From: JBIQLO01 sp044464175
Lineage (GTDB): Bacteria; Planctomycetota; Phycisphaerae; Tepidisphaerales; Tepidisphaeraceae
Assembly: GCA_044464175.1 (NCBI GenBank)
Contig: JBIQLO010000038.1
Span: forward strand, 1 to 23,945
DNA length: 23,945 nt
Reading direction: 5' to 3'
This document shows, one piece after another, positions 1-7,841 of the stretch. Positions within the stretch are counted from its first letter, which is position 1. Each line of letters begins with the position of its first letter. Both the position numbers and the translations under genes were made by a program. The notes below the pieces were generated by a model, which worked only from the letters and a program-made list of their open reading frames with translations, searched no databases and was not told the origin of the DNA.

Positions 1-120
1 CGCGGGGGGCGGGGGCCGCCGCGCCGGCGCGCGCCATTGCCCCCGAGCCCCCTTCCCTCTATCGGTCCGATCCGGCCGCGGCTGAAGCCCGATCGTCCAA
101 AAACCCGCGCCGGCGGGCCG

Positions 121-330
121 TTGGAGCGCGCCGACGATCCATTGGAGCGCGCCGATGGGTCGTTGGAGCGCGCCGATGAGGCGTTGGAGCGCGCCGACGG
201 GTCATTGGAGCGCGCCGACGGGGCGTTGGAGCGCGCCAATGGGGCGCTGGAGCGCGCCGATGGCCCGTTGGAGCGCGCCGATGGCCCGTTGGAGCGCGCC
301 AATGGCTCGTTGGAGCGGGCGGGCGGGGCG
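121..330. repeat. Ten-unit 21-bp tandem repeat
   Basis: Ten head-to-tail units of exactly 21 bp start at 121, 142, 163, 184, 205, 226, 247, 268, 289 and 310. All but the last share the core YTGGAGCGCGCC, followed by a variable 9-bp tail of the type RAYGGSNCG. Units 7 and 8 differ only at their first base, which suggests a recent duplication; unit 10 is degenerate. Because 21 is divisible by three, all three forward frames stay open across the array (LERADGA or WSAPMGR heptads), so the open frames are no evidence of coding. The period equals two DNA helical turns. The array lies just upstream of the presumed hsd promoter. The rest of 1-468 holds a very GC-rich stretch at 1-60, the promoter listed separately, and no gene that I can support. 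Confidence 0.95.
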
Positions 331-371
331 CTGGCCTGCCCCCAAGGCCCTGTGCCGCCGCGCCGGCAACC

Positions 372-400
372 TTGCCCGGGGCCGGGATTTGCGCCATAAT
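372..400 (+). promoter_or_regulatory. Putative sigma-70-type promoter of the hsd operon
   Basis: TTGCCC (372-377) and CATAAT (395-400) are separated by exactly 17 bp. The -10 matches consensus at 5 of 6 positions and the -35 at 4 of 6. It would start transcription near 407, about 60 bases before the hsdR ATG. The 21-bp repeat array ends about 40 bp upstream of the -35. This is pattern recognition only; in such GC-rich DNA chance matches are less common but not excluded. Confidence 0.4.
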
Positions 401-468
401 CCGGCCCGCATATTCAGCGGTCGAGGGCGGGCCGCCGTGGCCCGCCGGTCTTCATCCCAAAGGTCCCC

Positions 469-3447
469 ATGCCCGCGCCCGAGCGTCAACTTGAGGAGGA
501 GCTGGTCGGCAAACTGACCGACCTGAAGTATGAATACCGCCCCGACCTCCGGGACCGGGCCGCCCTCGAGGCCAATTTCCGCCAGAAGTTCCAGGCCCTC
601 AACCAGGTCAAGCTCACCGACGGCGAGTTCCAGCGGCTTCTGGATGAAATCGTCACCCCGGACGTCTACACCGCCGCCCACACCCTCCGCCACCGCAACG
701 CCTTCACGCGCGATGACGGCACCCCGCTGAACTACACGCTGGTCAACATCGCCGACTGGTGCAAAAACACCTTCGAGGTCGTCAACCAACTCCGCATCAA
801 CACCGACAACAGCCACCACCGCTACGACGTCCTGCTGCTGATCAACGGCGTGCCCGTGGCGCAGATCGAGCTCAAGACCCTGGGCATCAACCCCCGCCGC
901 GCCATCGAGCAGATCGTCGAGTACAAGAACGACCCCGGCAACGGCTACTCCCGCACGCTCCTGTGCTTCGTGCAGCTGTTCATCGTCTCCAACCGCGACA
1001 GCACCTACTACTTTGCCAACAACAACGCCCGGCACTTCGCCTTCAACGCCGATGAGCGGTTCCTGCCCATCTACGAGTTCGCCCGGCCGGACAACACCAA
1101 GGTCCGCGGGCTCCACCCCTTCGCCGACGCGTTTTTGGCCAAGTGCACGCTCGGCCGCATGATCAGCAAGTACATGGTCATGGTCGCCAGCGAGCAGAAG
1201 CTGCTCATCATGCGGCCGTACCAGATCTACGCCGTCGAGCGCATCGTCGAGTGCATCGACAAGAACCTGGGCAACGGCTACGTCTGGCACACCACCGGCA
1301 GCGGCAAGACGCTCACCAGCTTCAAGGCCTCCACGCTCCTCAAGGCCAGCGACAAGATCGAGAAATGCCTCTTCGTCGTCGACCGCAAGGACCTGGACCG
1401 CCAGACCCGCGAAGAGTTCAACCGCTTTCAGGAAAACTGCGTCGAGGAGAACACCAACACCGAAAGCCTCGTCCGCCGGCTGGTCTCCGATGACGCCGCC
1501 GACAAGGTCATCGTCTGCACGATTCAGAAGCTGGGCCGCGCCCTGGACGCTAAGCGCTTTGATTATCGCCAGCGCCTTGAGCCGCTGCGCGACAAGCGCA
1601 TCGTCTTCATCTTCGACGAATGCCACCGCTCGCAGTTTGGCGAGAACCACCAGGCCATCAGGGAATTTTTCCCGCGCGCCCAGCTCTTCGGCTTCACCGG
1701 CACGCCGATCTTCCAGGAAAACGCCAGCTACAAGCGGATCGAAGGGGACGTGCAGACCCTCAAGACCACCGAGGACCTGTTCCAGAAGGAGCTGCACCAG
1801 TACACCATCACCCACGCCATCGAGGACCGCAACGTCCTGCGCTTCCACGTCGACTACTACAAGCCCAAATCGGACGAGCTCAAGCCGGACAAGACGATCT
1901 CCAAGCAGGCGGTGATCAACGCCATCCTCGACAAGCACGATGCCGCCACCGGCGGGCGGCGGTTCAATGCGCTGCTGGCCACCGCGTCCATCAACGACGC
2001 CATCGACTATTACAACCTCTTCGAGTCGATCCAGACGGGCCGGCAGATGGCGGACCCGGACTTCAAGCCGCTCAAGGTCGCCGCCGTCTTCTCCCCGCCG
2101 GCGGATGTCAGCCCGGATGTGCGGCAGATTCAGGAGGACTTGCCCCAGGAACAGGAGGACAACAAGCACAACCCCGAGGAAAAGAAAAAGGCCCTGCAGC
2201 GCATCATCGCCGACTACAACCGGACGTTCGGCACGAATCACCGCCTCGAGGAGTTCGACCAGTATTACCAGGACGTCCAGAAGCGCATCAAGGACCAGCA
2301 GTTCCCCGAGCACGAACTGCCCGAAAAAGACCGGGGCAAAAAGATCGACCTGACCCTCGTGGTGGACATGCTGCTGACCGGCTTCGACAGCAAGTACCTC
2401 AACACGCTCTACGTCGATAAAAACCTCAAGCAACACGCCCTGATCCAGGCTTTTTCGCGCACCAACCGCGTGCTCAACGACACCAAGCCGTACGGCCACA
2501 TCCTCGACTTCCGCGGCCAGCAGGAGGCCGTCGACGCCGCCATCGCCCTTTTCTCCGGCGCCAAGGCCGAAGAGGCCCGCAAGATCTGGCTCGTGGACAA
2601 GGCCCCGGTCGTCATCGAGAAGCTCAAAGCGGCCAAAACCGCGCTCGATGACTTCATGGCCAGCCAGGACCTCTCCGGCAAGCCGGAGGACCTCGCCAAT
2701 TTGCGGGGGGACGACGCCCGGGCTGCGTTCATCAAGCATTTCAAGGAAGTGCAGCGCCTCCAGACCCAGCTCGACCAGTACACCGACCTCACCCCCGAGC
2801 AGGAAAAAACGATCCGGACCATCCTGCCCAGGGACGACTTGAACGCCTTCCGCGGCCAATACCTCGAAACCGCCCAGCGCCTCCGCGCCCAGCGCGAAAC
2901 GCCCGGCGACGACAAACCCAACCCGGAGATCGACCAGCTCGATTTCGAGTTCGTCCTCTTCGCCTCGGCCACCATCGACTACGACTACATCATGAAGCTG
3001 GTGACCGACTTCCAATCAAAGAAGCCAACCAAGACGTCGATGACCCGCGAGCAGCTCATCGGCCTGATCGCGGCGGACGCAAAGTTCATGCTCGAGCGCG
3101 ACACGATCACCGAGTACGTCATGTCGCTCAAGGCGGATGGGGGATTGGATGAAAGCGAGATTCGCGCCGGCTTGTCGCGGTTCAAGGCCAAGAAGGAATC
3201 CGCCGAACTGGCGAAGATCGCCGCCGACCACCAGTTGCCGCCGGAAGCGCTCACCGGCTTCGTCGATGCCATCCTCGGCCGGATGATTTTTGATGGCGAA
3301 CAACTCACCAATCTCCTCAGCCCCCTGAACCTGGGGTGGCGCGAGCGGGCACAGAAGGAAGTGGCCCTCATGCGCGACCTCGTCCCGCTCCTGAAGAAGC
3401 GCGCCGCCGGACGGGAGATTTCGGGGCTGAATGCGTACGAGCAGTAA
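469..3447 (+). CDS. hsdR: Type I restriction endonuclease subunit R (HsdR)
   Basis: This is the motor and nuclease subunit of a type I restriction-modification complex, which translocates and cuts unmodified DNA after binding through HsdS. It has 992 residues, close to the usual ~1000. The N-terminal nuclease shows a PD-(D/E)xK core with D120 and E134-L-K136. A superfamily 2 helicase follows: Walker A TTGSGKT at 275-281, DECH box at 383-386, FTGTP at 409-413, and motif VI QAFSRTNR at 660-667. The C-terminal ~250 residues are helical and presumably dock on HsdM. The ATG at 469 has only a weak purine run (AAAGG) upstream. hsdS follows after 15 bp, so the genes are cotranscribed. All visible motifs are intact and the enzyme should be active. 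The gene order with R first is not the common M-S-R. Confidence 0.97.
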   Translation: MPAPERQLEEELVGKLTDLKYEYRPDLRDRAALEANFRQKFQALNQVKLTDGEFQRLLDEIVTPDVYTAAHTLRHRNAFTRDDGTPLNYTLVNIADWCKNTFEVVNQLRINTDNSHHRYDVLLLINGVPVAQIELKTLGINPRRAIEQIVEYKNDPGNGYSRTLLCFVQLFIVSNRDSTYYFANNNARHFAFNADERFLPIYEFARPDNTKVRGLHPFADAFLAKCTLGRMISKYMVMVASEQKLLIMRPYQIYAVERIVECIDKNLGNGYVWHTTGSGKTLTSFKASTLLKASDKIEKCLFVVDRKDLDRQTREEFNRFQENCVEENTNTESLVRRLVSDDAADKVIVCTIQKLGRALDAKRFDYRQRLEPLRDKRIVFIFDECHRSQFGENHQAIREFFPRAQLFGFTGTPIFQENASYKRIEGDVQTLKTTEDLFQKELHQYTITHAIEDRNVLRFHVDYYKPKSDELKPDKTISKQAVINAILDKHDAATGGRRFNALLATASINDAIDYYNLFESIQTGRQMADPDFKPLKVAAVFSPPADVSPDVRQIQEDLPQEQEDNKHNPEEKKKALQRIIADYNRTFGTNHRLEEFDQYYQDVQKRIKDQQFPEHELPEKDRGKKIDLTLVVDMLLTGFDSKYLNTLYVDKNLKQHALIQAFSRTNRVLNDTKPYGHILDFRGQQEAVDAAIALFSGAKAEEARKIWLVDKAPVVIEKLKAAKTALDDFMASQDLSGKPEDLANLRGDDARAAFIKHFKEVQRLQTQLDQYTDLTPEQEKTIRTILPRDDLNAFRGQYLETAQRLRAQRETPGDDKPNPEIDQLDFEFVLFASATIDYDYIMKLVTDFQSKKPTKTSMTREQLIGLIAADAKFMLERDTITEYVMSLKADGGLDESEIRAGLSRFKAKKESAELAKIAADHQLPPEALTGFVDAILGRMIFDGEQLTNLLSPLNLGWRERAQKEVALMRDLVPLLKKRAAGREISGLNAYEQ

Positions 3448-3462
3448 GGGAAGAGACGGACC

Positions 3463-4791
3463 ATGGGCGACGACGGGAAGACAAGACTGACGCCGAAGCT
3501 GCGGTTTCCGGAGTTCCGGGAGCCGTGGCAGCAGGTCCCACTCAAGAGTTTGGCGACGCCAATCTCGGACCGCGTGGGAGACGCCGATTGCGTACCCTAC
3601 ACCGTCACGTCTGGCGTGGGCCTTATCAGCCAGGATGAGAAGTTCGGCCGCACCATCGCTGGCAATTCGTTAAAGAACTATATCCGCCTTAAGAGGAACG
3701 ACTTCGCGTACAACAAGAGCGCGACGAAGGTATTTCCCGAAGGCTATATTGCGCGGTACCTCGACGATGCGAACGCTGCTGTTCCCAACAGCATATTCAC
3801 CTGCTTCCGACCGGATGTGGGCAAGATCAATCCCGCTTTTCTCGACTTTCTCTTCGCGGGGAACCTGCATGGCCGGTGGTTGCGCAAGTTCCTGACGATC
3901 GGCGCTCGTGCACATGGTTCCTTGAATGTGTCCGACGACGACTTGATGGCGCTACCTGTCCCGATGCCAACTGGCCGCCATTCGCCCGCCGAGCAACAGA
4001 AGATCGCCGACTGCCTGACGTCGCTGGACGAGTTAATTGCCGCCCAAGGCCGGAAAGTGGAGGCGTTGAACGCTCACAAGAAAGGGCTGATGCAGCAGCT
4101 CTTCCCCCGCGAAGGCGAAACCCTCCCCCGCCTCCGCTTCCCCGAATTCCGCGAAGGGCCAGAATGGGAGGCAAAGACGATCGGCGACATCTTCGACACT
4201 GCTACAGGCGGGACGCCCGACCGAGCAAACAAGGCGTATTGGGATGGTGGAATCCCATGGGTCACGACCTCGCTTGTGAACTTCAACGTTATCACCAAAA
4301 CCGAAGAAGCGATCAGTGTCGAAGGACTTGAGAACTCAGCGGCAAAGATGTTCCCGAAAAACACGGTACTGATGGCGCTGTACGGGCAGGGAAAGACACG
4401 CGGACAAGTGGCGATGCTTGGGATAGACGCCACCACGAATCAGGCCTGCGCTGCGATTCTGCCGAGCGAAGAGGTTGATCCTAGGTTTACGTTCCTCAAT
4501 CTCTGCGGTCGCTATGAGGAAATCCGCAGGCTGAGCAACAGCGGCGGCCAAGAGAACCTCAGCCAAGGCCTGCTTCGGGATCTGCCGTTCCAGTACCCGA
4601 AAGACCCGGAGGAGCAGCAGCGAATCGCCGACTGTCTCTCCACCCTCGACGCCCGCCTTACCGCCGAATCCCAGAAACTCGACGCCCTGAAGCTCCACAA
4701 GCGGGGCCTGATGCAGCAGTTGTTCCCGTCGCCGGAGGACTTGCGGCATGAGCCGGCGCGGATCTCCGATTTAAATGTCCTGACGAAATGA
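3463..4791 (+). CDS. hsdS: Type I restriction-modification specificity subunit S (HsdS)
   Basis: HsdS recognises the bipartite DNA target and bridges the two HsdM subunits and HsdR. The 442-residue protein has the classical two-half layout. Target-recognition domain 1 spans about residues 10-176. A central conserved helix region follows (about 177-213, with QKIADCLTSLDELIAAQ and HKKGLMQQLFP). Target-recognition domain 2 (about 224-383) begins with LRFPEFREG and contains TGGTPDRANKAYW and GGIPWVTTSLV. The second conserved helix region (about 384-423) repeats RIADCLSTLDARL and HKRGLMQQLFP. The two conserved regions are also near-repeats at DNA level. The TRD segments have visibly lower GC than hsdR, as expected for exchangeable specificity modules. 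A purine-rich AAGGGAAGAGACGG lies just before the ATG at 3463. Confidence 0.96.
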   Translation: MGDDGKTRLTPKLRFPEFREPWQQVPLKSLATPISDRVGDADCVPYTVTSGVGLISQDEKFGRTIAGNSLKNYIRLKRNDFAYNKSATKVFPEGYIARYLDDANAAVPNSIFTCFRPDVGKINPAFLDFLFAGNLHGRWLRKFLTIGARAHGSLNVSDDDLMALPVPMPTGRHSPAEQQKIADCLTSLDELIAAQGRKVEALNAHKKGLMQQLFPREGETLPRLRFPEFREGPEWEAKTIGDIFDTATGGTPDRANKAYWDGGIPWVTTSLVNFNVITKTEEAISVEGLENSAAKMFPKNTVLMALYGQGKTRGQVAMLGIDATTNQACAAILPSEEVDPRFTFLNLCGRYEEIRRLSNSGGQENLSQGLLRDLPFQYPKDPEEQQRIADCLSTLDARLTAESQKLDALKLHKRGLMQQLFPSPEDLRHEPARISDLNVLTK

Positions 4792-4799
4792 GGTGGTGT

Positions 4800-5441
4800 A
4801 TGCAACTGACTCCTGAAGAACAAGAATGGCGTAATGCTCTCGAAAAGGGATTGAAGGAGTTCTCAATCGACGACGACTACGAAGACCGGTTCAATGCGCT
4901 TAGTAGTATGCGCGACACGGCGGCGAAATTGCACAATTCGCTCAAGCAACACGGATTTCCGCCGAAGCATCACGCCTACATGATCGAGAATCGCGGTGTG
5001 CAGCCGGACGATCCTGAATTCTATTTTCATCTTCACCCCATCGAAGACTTGGTGAAGTTCACCTACGACCCACAGGCCAACGACGACCCGGTCGACAAGA
5101 CAATCGATGATGACTTCGAGTTTCGCGTCTTTACGCGGCGATGGGGCCATGACGACATCTACAAGATCAAGCGCACAGCCAGCGGCTGGTTGGTGAAAGC
5201 GAACATCTACACAGGCCCTTGTGACAAGCTGTGCGCACCGATTTTATATGAATCTCTGCGGCATGACGGTGTTGTATATCCCAACGACGTGGGTCAGTGG
5301 TTCGAGTGGCTCTGGCAGCAAGCAAAGGACAAAGGCCTTAGCCATGATGAAGTGCAGCAGGGGTTAAATGATATTGCCGCCTGGATCAAGATCACCGAAG
5401 CGAATGCCCCCACGAAGGGAATCTGGAAAGGTTTAGCATGA
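4800..5441 (+). CDS. Unrecognised soluble protein embedded in the hsd operon (orfX)
   Basis: I do not recognise this 213-residue protein with certainty. It has no signal peptide, membrane segment or catalytic motif that I can name. The N-terminal third is acidic and helical (EEQEWRNALEKGLKEF, then DDDYEDRF). The middle looks beta-rich, with HDDIYKIKRTASGWLVKANI followed by TGPCDK, and the end is helical with WFEWLWQQAKDKG and an amphipathic stretch to the C-terminus. The layout GW-V-K-x5-GPCDK followed by a tryptophan-rich helix reminds me of small proteins reported in integron cassettes, but this is unverified memory. I chose ATG 4800 because AGGTGG lies just upstream. The in-frame ATG at 4788 would overlap the hsdS stop as ATGA and add four residues. 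The next gene overlaps its stop, so the two are translationally coupled. GC content is lower than in hsdR (one 60-base sample: 45% versus 73%), suggesting separate acquisition. Confidence 0.85.
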   Translation: MQLTPEEQEWRNALEKGLKEFSIDDDYEDRFNALSSMRDTAAKLHNSLKQHGFPPKHHAYMIENRGVQPDDPEFYFHLHPIEDLVKFTYDPQANDDPVDKTIDDDFEFRVFTRRWGHDDIYKIKRTASGWLVKANIYTGPCDKLCAPILYESLRHDGVVYPNDVGQWFEWLWQQAKDKGLSHDEVQQGLNDIAAWIKITEANAPTKGIWKGLA

Positions 5442-6184
5442 CCGAGAAACCTAAAACTGCAGCGGCATCGCCGTCAGCGAGGAATCGACTCTCAACGACG
5501 GGTGTTGTGACCTTTCTGGACGTGCTCGGCTGGAAAGGTATTTACAACCGCGAGGCATCACCCATCGCCACGCTGTCTAAACTCGTCAAAAATTTGGAGA
5601 CGGCCAGCAGCCGCTTCCGGGGATTGGAGACGCCCCCCAAGATACACAGCATCTCCGATACCATTGTCATCTACAACACGGCCGTGGAAGCCAAGGATGT
5701 GACGGGCGTAGTGGACATGCACGGTGCGATCTGCGGGCAAGCCATTGCTGCCTCCATCGCAGCCCATATCCCTGTCCGCGGTGCGACGGCGTTAGGGGAG
5801 TTCGAGGTCCAGGAGAACAATTACGTCGGCAAAGCCATCGATGAAGCGGCAAGCTGGTATGAATCGGGTGAGTGGATTGGTGTTCACCTTACGCCCTCGG
5901 CCATGTTCGCCGTCGATGGCAACCTTAAGAATTGGGCGGAGTACCAAGCGCCCTTGAAGGCCGGTACCAAACATAACATGCCGTGCGTGATATGGACCAA
6001 GGCGTGGAAAAAGGCGGTTTCTGGTGAAGACCCCCGGCGACAACTCCAGCGTGCGTTCCGAGATATGGGGCCAATCACGCCAGACTTCGCAATGAAGTTT
6101 GTGAACACCTTGGCGTACTTCGATGAGCTGGTCGAACGCGAACAGGACGCGACGAAGACGGAAGGCATGACACTTACACCATGA
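5438..6184 (+). CDS. Class III nucleotide cyclase-like protein embedded in the hsd operon (orfY)
   Basis: The 248-residue cytosolic protein has an element order like a single class III adenylate/guanylate cyclase core. A first strand TFLDVLGWKG (25-34) puts D28 where FxDIxGF holds the first metal ligand. A hairpin IHSISDTIVIY (69-79) puts D74 at the second metal ligand. VRGATALGEF (113-122) matches the R-x-GxxxGxx strand, and VGKAIDEAASWYES (130-143) matches the GDxVNxAARxES helix. In that last motif the catalytic Asn and Arg of true cyclases align with D135 and S139, so ordinary cyclase chemistry is doubtful; it could bind nucleotide or have diverged. It could also be an unrelated ferredoxin-like fold. 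The ATG overlaps the orfX stop (ATGA), with GGAAAGG six bases upstream, and its own stop overlaps the hsdM ATG. Tight coupling argues for a role in the R-M complex or its control. The fold call is by eye and the function is inferred. Confidence 0.8.
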   Translation: MTEKPKTAAASPSARNRLSTTGVVTFLDVLGWKGIYNREASPIATLSKLVKNLETASSRFRGLETPPKIHSISDTIVIYNTAVEAKDVTGVVDMHGAICGQAIAASIAAHIPVRGATALGEFEVQENNYVGKAIDEAASWYESGEWIGVHLTPSAMFAVDGNLKNWAEYQAPLKAGTKHNMPCVIWTKAWKKAVSGEDPRRQLQRAFRDMGPITPDFAMKFVNTLAYFDELVEREQDATKTEGMTLTP

Positions 6185-7803
6185 CCGAACTCGATCAGAA
6201 ACAACTCGGCAAGACCCTCTGGAACATCGCAGACGCGCTGCGCGGTTCGATGAACGCGGACGACTTCCGCGATTACATGCTCTCGTTCCTGTTTCTGCGC
6301 TACCTCTCGGACAACTACGAGGCGGCGGCGAAGAAGGAACTGGGCAAGGACTACCCGGACATCTCCCCCGACGTGCTGGAGAAGACCGGCGCAACCACGC
6401 CCCTGCACATCTGGTACGACCAGAACAAGCACGATGTGCCGGAGTTCGAGAAGCAGATGCGCCGTAAGGTGCATTACGTCATCAAGCCCGAGTACCTGTG
6501 GGGCAATATCGTGTACCTCGCCCGCACGCAGAACGACGAGCTGCTGAACACGCTACAGAAAGGGTTCAAATACATCGAGGAAGAATCGTTCTCCAGCAAT
6601 TTTCAAGGGCTGTTCTCGGAGATCAACCTCGGCTCGGATAAGCTCGGGCGGAAGTACTCGGAACGCAATGCCAAGCTTTGCGCGGTGATCAGCGAGATCG
6701 CCCGCGGGCTGGCGATGTTTTCGACCGACACCGACACCCTGGGGGACGCCTACGAGTACCTGATCGGCCAGTTTGCCGCGGGCAGCGGCAAGAAGGCGGG
6801 CGAGTTTTATACGCCCCAGCGGATCAGCGACATCCTCTCGGCCATCGTCACGCTCGACAGCCAGGAGCCCAGGACCGGCAAGCGGAAGAAGCTGGAAAGC
6901 GTGTACGACTTCGCCTGCGGGTCGGGGTCGCTGCTCTTGAACGTGCGGCACCGGATGGGGCCGCACGGGATCGGCAAGATTTATGGGCAGGAATCGAACA
7001 TCACCACCTACAACCTCGCCCGCATGAACATGCTGCTGCACGGGGTGAAGGACACGGAGTTCGAGATTCACCATGGCGACTCGCTCAGGAACGACTGGGA
7101 TTTCCTGCGCGAGATGAACCCGGCCAGGATGCCCAGGTTCGACGCGGTCGTCGCCAATCCGCCGTTCAGCCTGAGGTGGGACTCGGGCGAGGCGGCGGCG
7201 GAGGATGTGCGCTTCAAGAATCACGGCGTGGCCCCCAAAAGCGCGGCCGACTTCGCCTTCCTGCTGCATGGCCTGCACTACCTGAAGGAGGATGGCGTGA
7301 TGGCGATCATCCTGCCGCACGGGGTGCTCTTCCGCGGCGGGCAGGAGGAGCGCATCCGGCGCAAGCTGCTGGATGATGGGCACATCGACACGGTGATCGG
7401 CCTGCCGGCGAATTTGTTCTACTCCACGGGGATTCCGGTCTGCATCCTGGTGCTGAAAAAGTGCAAGAAGCCGGATGATGTGCTCTTCATCAACGCGGCC
7501 GAGCACTTCGTCAAGGGAAAGCGGCAGAACCAGCTCACCCCCGAGCACATCGAGCAGATCGTCAGCACCTACCAGCACCGCCGCGAACGCGAGCGATTTT
7601 CCCGCCGCGTGCCGATGAAGGAGATCGAGGCCAACGACTACAACCTCAACATCTCACGCTATGTCTCCATTGCCCAGGCCGAGGTGGAAATCGACCTGGC
7701 GGCGACGCACGGGCAGCTGGTCGAAATCGAAAAGGCCATCCAGGAGGCGACCCAGAGGCACAACGCATTCCTGAAGGAACTGGGCCTCCCTCCCCTGCCC
7801 TAG
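6181..7803 (+). CDS. hsdM: Type I restriction-modification methyltransferase subunit M (HsdM)
   Basis: This is an N6-adenine DNA methyltransferase that, with HsdS, protects host sites and forms the core of the restriction complex. It has 540 residues, normal for the family. An N-terminal helical HsdM_N-like domain (about 1-150; TLWNIADALRGSMNADDF, FLRYLSDNYE) precedes the Rossmann-like catalytic domain. There the region GEFYTPQRISDIL leads into the S-adenosylmethionine motif DFACGSGSLLL at 243-253 and the catalytic NPPF at 326-329. The C-terminal helical tail (EVEIDLAATHGQLVEIEKAI) would contact HsdS. The start overlaps the orfY stop as ATGA and has no close Shine-Dalgarno of its own (GAAGG lies 15 bases away), so translation probably depends on coupling. 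It converges on the glycosidase gene after only 38 bp. Confidence 0.97.
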   Translation: MTELDQKQLGKTLWNIADALRGSMNADDFRDYMLSFLFLRYLSDNYEAAAKKELGKDYPDISPDVLEKTGATTPLHIWYDQNKHDVPEFEKQMRRKVHYVIKPEYLWGNIVYLARTQNDELLNTLQKGFKYIEEESFSSNFQGLFSEINLGSDKLGRKYSERNAKLCAVISEIARGLAMFSTDTDTLGDAYEYLIGQFAAGSGKKAGEFYTPQRISDILSAIVTLDSQEPRTGKRKKLESVYDFACGSGSLLLNVRHRMGPHGIGKIYGQESNITTYNLARMNMLLHGVKDTEFEIHHGDSLRNDWDFLREMNPARMPRFDAVVANPPFSLRWDSGEAAAEDVRFKNHGVAPKSAADFAFLLHGLHYLKEDGVMAIILPHGVLFRGGQEERIRRKLLDDGHIDTVIGLPANLFYSTGIPVCILVLKKCKKPDDVLFINAAEHFVKGKRQNQLTPEHIEQIVSTYQHRRERERFSRRVPMKEIEANDYNLNISRYVSIAQAEVEIDLAATHGQLVEIEKAIQEATQRHNAFLKELGLPPLP

Positions 7804-7841
7804 CGGATGGGGGCCTGTCTTGCCGATCCGTTGGCGGGGGG

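Noticed and set aside
121..330. CRISPR array
   Set aside because: Units are contiguous 21-mers with no unique spacers of protospacer length and no cas genes nearby.
37..399. Short forward open frame with LERADGx heptads that could look like a coiled-coil protein
   Set aside because: The 21-bp repeat period keeps all frames open, the frame starts at a TTG without a ribosome site, and the same array reads as WSAPMGR in the next frame.
202..3015. 937-residue antisense open frame
   Set aside because: It is the antisense shadow of hsdR in GC-rich DNA; hsdR carries all nuclease and helicase motifs.
5438..6184. Full Pycsar anti-phage system
   Set aside because: Only a cyclase-like protein is present; no TIR, membrane or other known Pycsar effector lies beside it, and the catalytic Asn/Arg positions are altered.
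7804..7830. Possible bidirectional terminator between convergent hsdM and GH4 genes (CGGAT/ATCCG with an inner GGC/GCC)
   Set aside because: The stem is short and interrupted, and no T-run follows on either strand.
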